In this document: positions 7,613 to 15,220 of the stretch, one piece after another | How the letters are laid out: every line of letters begins with the position of its first letter | Numbering within the stretch: position 1 is the stretch's first letter | Origin: an uncultured Lachnospiraceae bacterium | GTDB taxonomy: Bacteria > Bacillota > Clostridia > Lachnospirales > Lachnospiraceae | Assembly (NCBI GenBank): GCA_902797015.1 | Contig: CADBRG010000130.1 | Span: 1 to 17,790 of the forward strand | Direction: 5' to 3' | Length of the DNA: 17,790 bases | Made by a program: the position numbers and the translations under genes | The notes under the pieces: model-generated | The model's input: the letters and a program-made list of their open reading frames with translations, nothing else | The model's database searches: none | What the model was told of the DNA's origin: nothing

Positions 7613-8707
7613 TTAGTTCAGTTTGGAAATATTTTTCTCTTCAAAATCTTTCATGAATTCGATCAGCGCTTTTACACCGTCGGTCGGCATTGCATTGTAG
7701 ATGGAAGCACGCATACCGCCAACACTGCGGTGTCCCTTCAGATTGTCAAATCCGGCTGCTTTGGATTCAGCGATAAACTGTTTTTCCAGTTCGTCGTTTC
7801 CGATTACAAACGGGATGTTCATCAGGGAACGGTCTTCTTTTACAACAGCGCCCTTGAACATCTTGCTGCTGTCAAGATAATCATAGAACAGGCCTGCCTT
7901 GTTCTTATTGATCTCATAAATACCTTCCAGACCGCCAAGGTTCTTGAGCCATTTAAAGGTCTTGCCGCACACATAGATCGTATAGCACGGCGGTGTGTTA
8001 TACATGGAACCAGCATCTGCAAAAGTTTTCCAGTCCAGAATGATCGGCGTGGTCTTCGGCAGCTCATCGCGAAGCAGATCTTCGCGAACGATCACGATTG
8101 CCATACCTGCAGGTCCGATATTTTTCTGAACGCCACCGTAAACAACACCAAACTTTGATACATCGATCGGCATGGACAGGAAGCAGGAAGATACATCCGC
8201 TACCAGCTCTTTGCCTTTGGTGTTCGGCAAGTTCCAGATCGTCGTGCCGTGAATGGTCTCATTCTGGCAGATATATACATAATCCGCATTGTCACGGATC
8301 GGCAGATCTGTAAGATCCGGAACATAAGAATACTTCTTATCTTCTGAAGTTGCGATGCACTGCGCATCGGTAAATTTCTTTGCTTCGGCAAATGCTTTTT
8401 TGGACCAGGTACCGGTCACGATATAATCTGCTGCGCCGTTCTGGAACAGGTTCAGCGGAATCGCAGCAAACTGTGCTGTAGCGCCTCCCTGTAAGAACAT
8501 TACTTTATAATTCTCCGGAATTCCCATAAGGTCCCGCAGATCAGCCTCTGCCTCGTCAATGATGTTCTGGAACATAGCGGAACGATGGCTCATCTCCATA
8601 ACGGACATGCCGCATCCACGGTAATCCAGCATTTCCTCCTGTGCTTCTTTTAACACTTCCAGCGGCAGGCATGCAGGTCCTGCCGAAAAATTGTACACTC
8701 GGTTCAT
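7613..8707 (-). CDS. serC: Phosphoserine aminotransferase
   Basis: A 364-residue class V PLP-dependent aminotransferase of normal length. It converts 3-phosphohydroxypyruvate and glutamate to O-phosphoserine and 2-oxoglutarate. The N-terminus NFSAGPACLP (6-15) and the segment MSVMEMSHRS (34-43) are SerC signatures; LQGGAT (72-77) binds the cofactor phosphate. The PLP lysine is K195 in VYGGVQKNIGPAG, and D171 in VADVSS pairs with the ring nitrogen. The ATG at 8707-8705 follows AGGAGGAAATC. It heads serC-serA-DUF1015 and has its own promoter just past the end of ilvB. No phosphoserine phosphatase (serB) gene is visible nearby. Confidence 0.95.
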   Translation of the reverse strand: MNRVYNFSAGPACLPLEVLKEAQEEMLDYRGCGMSVMEMSHRSAMFQNIIDEAEADLRDLMGIPENYKVMFLQGGATAQFAAIPLNLFQNGAADYIVTGTWSKKAFAEAKKFTDAQCIATSEDKKYSYVPDLTDLPIRDNADYVYICQNETIHGTTIWNLPNTKGKELVADVSSCFLSMPIDVSKFGVVYGGVQKNIGPAGMAIVIVREDLLRDELPKTTPIILDWKTFADAGSMYNTPPCYTIYVCGKTFKWLKNLGGLEGIYEINKNKAGLFYDYLDSSKMFKGAVVKEDRSLMNIPFVIGNDELEKQFIAESKAAGFDNLKGHRSVGGMRASIYNAMPTDGVKALIEFMKDFEEKNISKLN

Positions 8708-8773
8708 GATTTCCTCCTAAAGTCTCATTGTTAATTATTTAACTATATCTCGTTAATCTTTTAACATGACTAT

Positions 8774-8800
8774 ATTATACTGATTCCCCGGATTCGTCAA
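8774..8800 (-). promoter_or_regulatory. Promoter of the serC operon
   Basis: On the minus strand TTGACG (-35, 8800-8795) is followed by a perfect TATAAT (8779-8774) with a short 15-bp spacer. An overlapping TAATAT gives 17 bp. Either choice starts transcription near 8766, leaving a leader of about 60 nt before serC. The -35 abuts a 31-bp inverted repeat described separately. Confidence 0.65.
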
Positions 8801-8830
8801 CAGACAAATTGGTCCGACCTATATGTCTGT
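8800..8830. repeat. Inverted repeat at the ilvB stop / serC -35 box
   Basis: Outer arms ACAGACA (8800-8806) and TGTCTGT (8824-8830) match perfectly. Inner arms GGTC (8811-8814) and GACC (8816-8819) are centred on 8815. The repeat contains the ilvB TAG stop (8821-8819) and touches the serC -35 box. As RNA it could be a weak hairpin at the end of the ilvB message, but it lacks a U-tract. As DNA it could be an operator for the serC promoter. Confidence 0.65.
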
Positions 8831-10489
8831 TTCGTCAACGACATCAGAAATTGCTTTCCCAGGTGCTACCATCGGCCATACATTATCTTCACTGTTGACA
8901 ATACAATCTATCACGAACGGTGTTTTGCATGCAAGTGCTTTTGCAAACGCTTCTGAGAACTCTTCTCTTGTCGTTGCACGCACTGCATCTGCACCCATCG
9001 CCTCTGCCAATTTCACAAAATCCACAGAATCGTTCAGAATGGTATGGGAATACCGGTTCTCATAAAACAATCCCTGCCACTGATGCACCATTCCGAGCAC
9101 GGAGTTATTGACAATGATCTCAATCAACGGAAGCTTTTGTCTGACTGCAGTCGCAAGTTCATTCATGTTCATACGGAAACAACCGTCTCCGGCAATATTA
9201 ATGACCTGCTTATCCGGATTTCCGATCTGCGCACCGATCGATGCACCCAGACCGAATCCCATCGTTCCAAGACCTCCTGATGTCAGGAAAGTACGCGGCT
9301 TGGAGAACTTATAATACTGCGCCGTCCACATCTGATGCTGTCCGACTTCTGCCAGAATGATCGCATCATCCTTTTTCTGCCGGTAGATCTCTTCAATCAT
9401 CCACGGACCGCTTAAGCCCTCATAGGAATAGAACAACGGATATTTTTCCTTGAGTTCATCGATGTGCTCAAGCCAGGACGGATGTGCCAGCTGCGGCATC
9501 TTTTCATTGATCCTTTTCAGGATTTCCTTAACGTCTCCGATCACCGCTACATCGGTCTGGATATTTTTATTGATCTCAGCCGGATCTACGTCAAACTGCA
9601 AAATTTTTGCGTTCTTGGCAAACTGCGACGCATTTCCGATTACACGGTCTGAAAATCTTGTACCGACCGCAACCAGAAGGTCACATTCACTGACACCAAG
9701 ATTCGAGGCTTTTGTGCCGTGCATGCCAAGCATGCCGGTATAAAGCGGGTCATTGCCATCAAATGCGCCTTTTCCCATAAGGGAATCGCAAACCGGTGCG
9801 TCCAGCTTTTTCACAAAGGTCCGAAGCTCTTCCGATGCATTGGCAATGATCGCGCCACCGCCAACAAAGACATACGGATGCTTCGCTTCACAGATCAGCT
9901 GTAATGCTTTTTCGATGCTCTCATCTGTAATCTCGTCGGTTACCGGCAATATCTCTTCTGCCGGTGTGAACGTATACTCAGTAAGCGCACCCGTCACGTC
10001 CTTCGGGATGTCAACAAGGACCGGTCCCGGTCTTCCTGTTTTCGCAATACGGAAAGCTCTGCGCAGAACATCCGCAAGCTGCTGCACGTCTTTTACGATA
10101 AAATTATGCTTTGTGATCGGTGTGGTGATACCGCGGATATCAATCTCCTGGAAACTGTCTTTACCAAGAAGCGGCACGCCGACATTACAGGTGATGGCTA
10201 CCATCGGTACGGAATCCATCAGTGCCGTAGCAATACCCGTTACCAGGTTGGTCGCGCCCGGACCTGATGTTGCCAGGCAGACGCCGACCTTCCCTGTTGA
10301 ACGCGCATAGCCGTCTGCTGCATGTGATGCACCCTGTTCATGGGATACCAGTACATGCCTGATCTCATCAGAATGCTTATAAAGTTCATCATAAACATTC
10401 AGGATCGCGCCGCCCGGATAACCAAATACGGTATCTACACCCTGCTCTTTCAGGCATTCAATTACGATTTCTGCTCCAGTTAACTGCAT
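8819..10489 (-). CDS. ilvB: Acetolactate synthase, large catalytic subunit
   Basis: A 556-residue thiamine-diphosphate enzyme, usual length. It condenses two pyruvates to acetolactate, or pyruvate and 2-oxobutyrate to acetohydroxybutyrate. The N-terminal domain has GYPGGAILNVYDEL (23-36) and the catalytic Glu E51 in SHEQGASHAADGYAR. The ThDP/Mg motif GDGCFRMN (434-441) ends with NN (461-462). I chose the ATG at 10489-10487 (MQLTGAEIV), the family's normal start; the extension to 10531 overlaps the end of ilvD. The ribosome site (AGAGGA) is inside the end of ilvD, 7 nt separate the genes, and they are translationally close. No ilvN regulatory subunit follows; serC does. It could also serve as a catabolic ALS, but the operon argues for the biosynthetic one. 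Confidence 0.94.
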   Translation of the reverse strand: MQLTGAEIVIECLKEQGVDTVFGYPGGAILNVYDELYKHSDEIRHVLVSHEQGASHAADGYARSTGKVGVCLATSGPGATNLVTGIATALMDSVPMVAITCNVGVPLLGKDSFQEIDIRGITTPITKHNFIVKDVQQLADVLRRAFRIAKTGRPGPVLVDIPKDVTGALTEYTFTPAEEILPVTDEITDESIEKALQLICEAKHPYVFVGGGAIIANASEELRTFVKKLDAPVCDSLMGKGAFDGNDPLYTGMLGMHGTKASNLGVSECDLLVAVGTRFSDRVIGNASQFAKNAKILQFDVDPAEINKNIQTDVAVIGDVKEILKRINEKMPQLAHPSWLEHIDELKEKYPLFYSYEGLSGPWMIEEIYRQKKDDAIILAEVGQHQMWTAQYYKFSKPRTFLTSGGLGTMGFGLGASIGAQIGNPDKQVINIAGDGCFRMNMNELATAVRQKLPLIEIIVNNSVLGMVHQWQGLFYENRYSHTILNDSVDFVKLAEAMGADAVRATTREEFSEAFAKALACKTPFVIDCIVNSEDNVWPMVAPGKAISDVVDETDI

Positions 10490-10496
10490 GTTACTA

Positions 10497-12173
10497 TTAA
10501 TCCTCTTTTCCCGGAACCTGAAGAATTGCACCTGTGTTACCGGATGTTACCATTGCTGCGTAACGTGCAAGATAACCGGTTGTTACACGAGGCTCTCTCG
10601 GCTGCCATTTTTTCTTTCTCTCTGCAAGAACTTCATCCGGAACATCTACATTTAAGGTGTTCTCCGGAATGTTGATCTTGATGATGTCGCCCTCTTCTAC
10701 CAGCGCGATCGGGCCGCCGACTGCTGCTTCCGGAGAGATATGTCCGATTGCGGCACCTCTGGAAGCACCTGAAAAACGTCCGTCTGTCAGGAGTGCTACG
10801 GTAGAACCAAGGCCCATACCTACGATTGCGGATGTCGGATTTAACATCTCACGCATACCCGGGCCGCCCTTCGGGCCTTCGTAACGGATGACAACAACAT
10901 CACCCGGATTGATTTTTCCGCCCTTGATTGCTTCGATCGCATCTTCTTCGCAATCGAAAACTCTAGCCGGGCCTTCATGCACCATCATCTCCGGTGCAAC
11001 TGCGGAACGTTTTACAACACCGGAATCCGGTGCGATGTTACCTTTAAGAACTGCGATACCGCCTGTCTTGCTGTACGGATTCTCAACCGGACGGATAACT
11101 TCCGGATCTCTGTTGATACGGCCCTTCATATTCTCGCCGATCGTCTTTCCGGTAACCGTCATGCAATCCGTATGCAGAAGGTTCAGTTTGTTCAGCTCAT
11201 TCATAACAGCATATACACCGCCAGCTGCGTTCAGATCCTCCATATAGGTCGGGCCTGCCGGTGCCAGGTGGCACAGGTTCGGTGTACGCTCGCTCATTTC
11301 GTTTGCGATATCCAGGTCGATCTTATGACCTGCTTCCCATGCGATCGCCGGAAGGTGCAGCATGGAGTTTGTGGAACAGCCAAGTGCCATATCCATGGTC
11401 AGTGCGTTCATGAATGCATCCCATGTCATGATGTCACGCGGCTTGATGTCTTTTGCAAGCATATCCATTACGGCCATACCTGCATGTTTTGCCAGTTTGA
11501 TTCTCTCAGAATATACAGCCGGAATTGTTCCGTTGCCCGGAAGACCCATACCAAGAGACTCTGTCAGGCAGTTCATGGAGTTTGCGGTATACATACCGGA
11601 GCAGGATCCGCAGGTCGGGCAGGTATTCTCTTCAAATTCCAGAACGCCGGCTTCATCCAGTGTTCCTGCAGAATAGGAACCTACCGCCTCAAACATGGAA
11701 GACAGACTTGTTTTATGACGATTTACACGTCCTGCAAGCATCGGGCCACCGCTGACAAATACGGTCGGAATGTTCAGTCTTGCTGCTGCCATCAGCATAC
11801 CCGGTACAGTCTTATCACAGTTCGGGATCATAACCAGACCGTCAAACTGATGTGCCATTGCCATCGCTTCGATTGAGTCTGCGATCAGGTCTCTTGTAAC
11901 CAGAGAATACTTCATACCGATGTGACCCATGGCAATACCATCGCATACTGCGATTGCCGGGAACTCAACCGGCATACCACCTGCTTCAGCAACACCAAGC
12001 TTAGCTGCCTGTGTCAGCTTGTCCAGATTCATATGACCCGGAACGATCTCATTGTAACCGTTTACGATACCGATCATCGGCTTCTGCATTTCTTCTGCAG
12101 TAAAACCAAGTGCGTTGAACAGTGATCTGTGCGGTGCCTGCTGCATACCTTTGTTTACGTTATCGCTTCTCAT
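10497..12173 (-). CDS. ilvD: Dihydroxy-acid dehydratase
   Basis: A 558-residue iron-sulphur dehydratase of normal length. It turns 2,3-dihydroxy-isovalerate and -methylvalerate into the 2-keto acids that precede valine and isoleucine. Cluster-region cysteines are C119 (NCDKTVPGM) and C185/C188/C191 (CPTCGSCSGMYTANSMN). VPGHMNLD (44-51) has no Cys where the [2Fe-2S] type usually has PCN, so this is probably the oxygen-sensitive [4Fe-4S] type, which fits an anaerobe (inference). The ATG at 12173-12171 follows GGAGGGG. It lies 50 nt after leuB and 7 nt before ilvB, in one operon. Confidence 0.96.
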   Translation of the reverse strand: MRSDNVNKGMQQAPHRSLFNALGFTAEEMQKPMIGIVNGYNEIVPGHMNLDKLTQAAKLGVAEAGGMPVEFPAIAVCDGIAMGHIGMKYSLVTRDLIADSIEAMAMAHQFDGLVMIPNCDKTVPGMLMAAARLNIPTVFVSGGPMLAGRVNRHKTSLSSMFEAVGSYSAGTLDEAGVLEFEENTCPTCGSCSGMYTANSMNCLTESLGMGLPGNGTIPAVYSERIKLAKHAGMAVMDMLAKDIKPRDIMTWDAFMNALTMDMALGCSTNSMLHLPAIAWEAGHKIDLDIANEMSERTPNLCHLAPAGPTYMEDLNAAGGVYAVMNELNKLNLLHTDCMTVTGKTIGENMKGRINRDPEVIRPVENPYSKTGGIAVLKGNIAPDSGVVKRSAVAPEMMVHEGPARVFDCEEDAIEAIKGGKINPGDVVVIRYEGPKGGPGMREMLNPTSAIVGMGLGSTVALLTDGRFSGASRGAAIGHISPEAAVGGPIALVEEGDIIKINIPENTLNVDVPDEVLAERKKKWQPREPRVTTGYLARYAAMVTSGNTGAILQVPGKED

Positions 12174-12223
12174 GTTTCCCCTCCTCTAAATTGGTAGAAC
12201 TAAAAATATATCACTAATACTGA

Positions 12224-13324
12224 TTAAATTCTTTCACAAATCAGGTCTCCGGCTTCTTTTGTGCCGACCTGTGTTACATTTGCCGCCTCTTTGTCATCAT
12301 GCGGCATGATATCAATGGTTCTGTATCCGTCTTCCAGGAACTTCTGAACCGCTTTTTCGATCGCCAGTGCCTCTTCATCCAGATCAAACGAGAACCGGAG
12401 CATCAACGCTGCAGAAAGGATGGTCGCGATCGGATTCGCGATTCCTTTTCCTGCGATATCCGGTGCGGATCCGCCACTTGGCTCATAAAGTCCGAACTTG
12501 GTATCGTTCATGCTTGCGGATGCCAGCATACCAAGTGATCCTGTTACCATACTTGCTTCATCCGACAGGATGTCGCCAAACATGTTCTCAGTCAGGATGA
12601 CATCAAACTGTCCCGGATTACGTACCAGCTGCATCGCGCAGTTGTCAACAAGCATATGCTCATAAGAAACATCCGGATAGTCTGCTGCCACTTCTTCCAC
12701 CATGCCTCTCCAGAGGCGGGAAGAATCCAGAACATTTGCCTTGTCTACGCTGGTTACTTTATGACGGCGCTTTCTTGCGATCTCGAATGCCTTGATCGCA
12801 ATACGGCGAATCTCCGGTTCGCTGTAGGTCAGTGTGTCAACGGCTGTCAATACACCATCCCGCTCTTCCGTAAAACGCTCTCCAAAGTAAAGACCGCCTG
12901 TCAGTTCCCGCATGATGACCATGTCAAATCCGTCTCCGATCACGGAATCCCGCAACGGGCATGCTTCCCTAAGCTCATTGTAAAGAAAAGCCGGTCTCAT
13001 ATTTGCAAACAGATTCAATGATTTACGCAGTTTTAAGAGGCCTGCTTCCGGGCGCTTGTCTGCCGGCAGCTGGTACCATGGTGATGTCTGTGTATTGCCG
13101 CCGATTGATCCCATCAGGATTGCATCGGAAGCCTTCGCCTGCGCGATCGCCGCATCTGTCAGCGGTTCTCCTGTCGCATCGATCGAGCAACCGCCCATCA
13201 GAATGTCTTCGTATTCAAATTTATGTCCGTATTTATCAGCCACCGTATCTAAGACCTTTTTGGCTTCTGCCACGACCTCAGGTCCGATTCCGTCACCTGA
13301 TATCACACCGATATGATAACTCAA
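12224..13324 (-). CDS. leuB: 3-isopropylmalate dehydrogenase
   Basis: A 366-residue LeuB that oxidises and decarboxylates 3-isopropylmalate in leucine synthesis. Substrate arginines R100, R110 and R139, catalytic Y146 (TGGLYFGE) and K195 (SVDKANVLD), and metal aspartates D227, D251 and D255 (FGDILSDEAS) are all present. The NAD-binding GGSAPDIAGKG (284-294) is intact. The start codon is TTG (13324-13322), chosen because AGGAGG lies 8 nt upstream (13338-13333), the product begins exactly at the family's N-terminus (MSYHIGVISGDGIGPEV), and no in-frame ATG lies nearby. The U-tract of the yajC terminator ends about 15 nt before the ribosome site. leuA, leuC and leuD are not in the window. Confidence 0.94.
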   Translation of the reverse strand: MSYHIGVISGDGIGPEVVAEAKKVLDTVADKYGHKFEYEDILMGGCSIDATGEPLTDAAIAQAKASDAILMGSIGGNTQTSPWYQLPADKRPEAGLLKLRKSLNLFANMRPAFLYNELREACPLRDSVIGDGFDMVIMRELTGGLYFGERFTEERDGVLTAVDTLTYSEPEIRRIAIKAFEIARKRRHKVTSVDKANVLDSSRLWRGMVEEVAADYPDVSYEHMLVDNCAMQLVRNPGQFDVILTENMFGDILSDEASMVTGSLGMLASASMNDTKFGLYEPSGGSAPDIAGKGIANPIATILSAALMLRFSFDLDEEALAIEKAVQKFLEDGYRTIDIMPHDDKEAANVTQVGTKEAGDLICERI

Positions 13325-13353
13325 TTGGAAATCCTCCTGTATCTTCTTAATTT

Positions 13354-13398
13354 AAAAAATCAGGACACAGGCAACCGACGCGGTTTTCCATGTCCTGA
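13354..13398 (-). terminator. Intrinsic terminator after yajC
   Basis: On the minus strand a perfect 8-bp outer stem (TCAGGACA/TGTCCTGA, 13398-13391 with 13367-13360) surrounds an inner stem (AACCG/CGGTT with a 3-nt loop). Six Ts follow at 13359-13354. This is the strongest terminator in the window. It fills most of the 88-nt yajC-leuB gap, leaving about 30 nt before leuB. Confidence 0.88.
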
Positions 13399-13412
13399 TG
13401 CAAATCCCTTTA

Positions 13413-13793
13413 TTATTTTTTAAAGAAACCCTTTTTTGCGGAATCTTCAGCCGGCGCTTCTTCTTCCTGCGCTGCTGCAACGGCATCTTCCGCATGCTCA
13501 ACCTGTGCGATTGCTGCAAGCTGCATCGGGATACGGCAGTTTTTGTTATTACCAAACTCAACGATAACTGTATCTCCGGAAATGTCGATCAGCGTACCAT
13601 AGAATCCGCTCGTTGTAAGTACAGTATCTCCAACTGACATCGATTTCATCATATCCTGTTTTTTCTGCTGCTCTCTTCTCTGCGGTCTGATCATGAATAC
13701 AAACATGAATACCACAAGGATGACAACCCAGATGATAATACCTGTAGAACCACCGGTACTTCCGGAACCAAATAAACCACCGCTTAATAACAT
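13413..13793 (-). CDS. yajC: Sec translocase accessory protein YajC
   Basis: A 126-residue YajC, a small single-pass membrane protein associated with SecDF and the SecYEG translocon. After a glycine-rich N-terminus (residues 5-18) one membrane helix spans about 19-35 (GIIIWVVILVVFMFVFM region). It is followed by the family hallmark IRPQRREQQKKQ (35-46) and a small beta domain with SVGDTVLTTSGFYGTL (53-68). The tail is acidic and Ala-rich and ends KKGFFKK. I chose the ATG at 13793-13791 (MLLSGG) since AGGAGG lies 6 nt upstream. secD and secF, often next to yajC, are not here. It has its own promoter behind tgt and its own terminator. Confidence 0.92.
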   Translation of the reverse strand: MLLSGGLFGSGSTGGSTGIIIWVVILVVFMFVFMIRPQRREQQKKQDMMKSMSVGDTVLTTSGFYGTLIDISGDTVIVEFGNNKNCRIPMQLAAIAQVEHAEDAVAAAQEEEAPAEDSAKKGFFKK

Positions 13794-13850
13794 ATTATTC
13801 CTCCTGAATGAAATAGAATTCTTTATCACATATAATGTGCATCGCTAATC

Positions 13851-13879
13851 ATTCTACACAAAATCTGTGGATTCTTCAA
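13851..13879 (-). promoter_or_regulatory. Promoter of yajC
   Basis: On the minus strand TTGAAG (-35, 13879-13874) and TAGAAT (-10, 13856-13851) are 17 bp apart. The predicted start near 13844 gives a 5' leader of about 50 nt. The promoter lies inside the coding-like frame that follows tgt, and its -10 contains that frame's TAG stop. Confidence 0.68.
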
Positions 13880-13961
13880 GCTTTTTATGAACAATGCTTG
13901 CGATTTCCTGCTCTGCGCCAAGCTTGTATACAATACACAGCTTTGCGTCATTTATCGGGGT
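13854..13961 (-). other. Coding-like open frame after tgt (no start codon)
   Basis: In the +1 frame relative to tgt, 35 sense codons are open from 13961 to a TAG at 13856-13854. The translation contains LCIVYKLGAEQEIASIV and then HKKLEESTDFV, which looks like real protein (alternating hydrophobics, then an amphipathic helix). There is no ATG, GTG or TTG start with a ribosome site. One inserted base at the CCCC run near the tgt end (13959-13956) would join it to Tgt. It may be a decayed gene remnant, a frameshifted tail, or chance. I do not recognise it. Confidence 0.3.
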
Positions 13962-15078
13962 TCATCGCTGCAAGCTTCTGCTCCTTATAAGAAGCATACT
14001 CTCCACGCTCAATCGCATCCCGGATCTCTTCCATCAGATGGTTATAAAAATGGAGATTATGCATCACGCAAAGACGCATACCGAGCATTTCCTTTGCCTT
14101 CAGAAGATGTCTGATATAGGCACGGCTGTAAGTCCTGCACACCGGGCAGTCACAGGCCTCATCGATCGGCTTAAGATCCTTTTCATATTTCTGATTGAAC
14201 AGATTGCGTTTGCCTTCTGACGTATAGACATGTCCGTGTCGTCCGTTCCGGCTCGGGTAAACACAATCAAAGAAATCAACGCCGCGGTCGACCGCCTCAA
14301 GAATGTTTTCCGGTGTACCGACGCCCATCAGGTAGGTCGGCTTATCCTCCGGCAGATGCGGAACTGTCACATCCAGGATGTGATACATCTCTTCATGGCT
14401 CTCTCCGACTGCAAGACCACCGATCGCGTATCCGTCCGGATTGAATTCCTGGATCTCCTTCGCATGCCGGATCCGGATGTCATCAAAGATCGCGCCCTGG
14501 TTGATCGCAAACAGAAGCTGGTTCGGATTGACCGTCCCTTCAAGCTGATTCAGGCGATCCATCTCTTTCCTGCAGCGCGCAAGCCACCTGGTCGTTCGGT
14601 CAACGGATTGTTCCACATACTCCCGCTTAGCAAGCGCCGGCGGGCATTCATCAAAAGCCATTGCAATGGTCGAGCCAAGATTTGACTGAATGCGCATACT
14701 TTCTTCCGGTCCCATAAAGATCTTTCTGCCATCTACATGTGAATGGAACCAGACGCCTTCTTCTTTGATCTTTCTAAGATCCGCCAGGGAAAACACCTGG
14801 AATCCGCCCGAATCCGTGAGGATCGGTCCGTCCCAGCGCATGAATTTGTGCAGGCCGCCCAGTTCTTTTACCAGCTCATCGCCGGGTCTGACATGTAAAT
14901 GATAGGTATTCCCCAATACCACCTGCGTGCGGATCTCTTTTAAATCTCTCGTCTCCACGCCGCCCTTGATTGCGCCTGCAGTCGCCACATTCATGAACAC
15001 CGGTGTCTGGATCTTTCCGTGTACAGTTGTAAGCTCTGCCCGTTTTGCTCTGCCGTCTTTTTTTATGATTCGATACAT
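13948..15078 (-). CDS. tgt: tRNA-guanine transglycosylase
   Basis: A 376-residue bacterial Tgt of normal length. It swaps G34 for preQ1 in the anticodon of GUN tRNAs, a step towards queuosine. The base-binding Asp is D89 (TDSGGFQVFS) and the nucleophile is D271 (FDCVYPSRNGRHG). The zinc site is CDCPVC (C309, C311, C314) plus H340. GLAVGES (221-227) forms part of the preQ1 pocket. I chose the ATG at 15078-15076 (MYRIIKKDGRAKR), with GGAGAG just upstream; an in-frame extension to 15129 would include the promoter. It has its own promoter and is followed, without a clear terminator, by the yajC promoter. queA is not in the window. Confidence 0.95.
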   Translation of the reverse strand: MYRIIKKDGRAKRAELTTVHGKIQTPVFMNVATAGAIKGGVETRDLKEIRTQVVLGNTYHLHVRPGDELVKELGGLHKFMRWDGPILTDSGGFQVFSLADLRKIKEEGVWFHSHVDGRKIFMGPEESMRIQSNLGSTIAMAFDECPPALAKREYVEQSVDRTTRWLARCRKEMDRLNQLEGTVNPNQLLFAINQGAIFDDIRIRHAKEIQEFNPDGYAIGGLAVGESHEEMYHILDVTVPHLPEDKPTYLMGVGTPENILEAVDRGVDFFDCVYPSRNGRHGHVYTSEGKRNLFNQKYEKDLKPIDEACDCPVCRTYSRAYIRHLLKAKEMLGMRLCVMHNLHFYNHLMEEIRDAIERGEYASYKEQKLAAMNPDK

Positions 15079-15118
15079 ATGCTCTCCGCTTCTTTCTCGT
15101 TTATTTATAGCGTTTCCT

Positions 15119-15147
15119 ATTGTACTCATTTAAGGAGCGGCTTGCAA
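15119..15147 (-). promoter_or_regulatory. Promoter of tgt
   Basis: On the minus strand TTGCAA (-35, 15147-15142) and TACAAT (-10, 15124-15119) are 17 bp apart, each one or two mismatches from consensus. The predicted start near 15112 gives a leader of about 35 nt. It lies 14 nt after the terminator of the SDR gene. Confidence 0.75.
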
Positions 15148-15160
15148 GGGGAAACAGCAA

Positions 15161-15192
15161 CAGGCGGAAGCTCTTTTATGAACTTCCGCCTG
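15161..15192 (-). terminator. Terminator hairpin after the SDR gene
   Basis: A perfect 10-bp inverted repeat, CAGGCGGAAG/CTTCCGCCTG, has a 12-nt loop in which three more pairs (one G.U) can form. On the minus strand the stem is followed by TTGCTGTTTCC, a broken U-tract. It sits 28 nt after the SDR stop and before the tgt promoter, which suits a terminator of moderate strength. Confidence 0.7.
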
Positions 15193-15220
15193 CAAAAACC
15201 GTTTCATGCATGCTATCACA

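Noticed and set aside
6956..8158. 400-codon open frame on the plus strand
   Set aside because: It is a shadow of serA and serC: both are full-length with intact catalytic motifs on the minus strand. The plus-strand product is rich in Cys, Phe and Ile without any recognisable domain, and has no clear ribosome site.
10977..11876. 299-codon open frame on the plus strand
   Set aside because: It lies antisense to ilvD, has an excess of Cys and His and no family signature. The long frame follows from the codon usage of ilvD.
12174..12223. A/T-rich leuB-ilvD gap considered as a second promoter
   Set aside because: TATATT is present, but no -35 lies at workable distance; ilvD and leuB most likely share a transcript.
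13352..13393. A 14-codon ATG frame inside the yajC-leuB terminator (begins MENRVGC), considered as a leucine leader peptide
   Set aside because: It has only two leucine codons, its ATG lies in the stem with no well-placed ribosome site, and I see no antiterminator pairing. Chance is the simpler explanation.
15079..15129. Longer N-terminus for Tgt starting at 15129
   Set aside because: It would begin upstream of the -10 box of the tgt promoter, and the family's N-terminus starts at MYRII.
15161..15192. CAGGCGGAAG inverted repeat considered as a mobile or REP-type repeat
   Set aside because: It occurs once in this window, directly after a stop codon, and behaves as a terminator stem.
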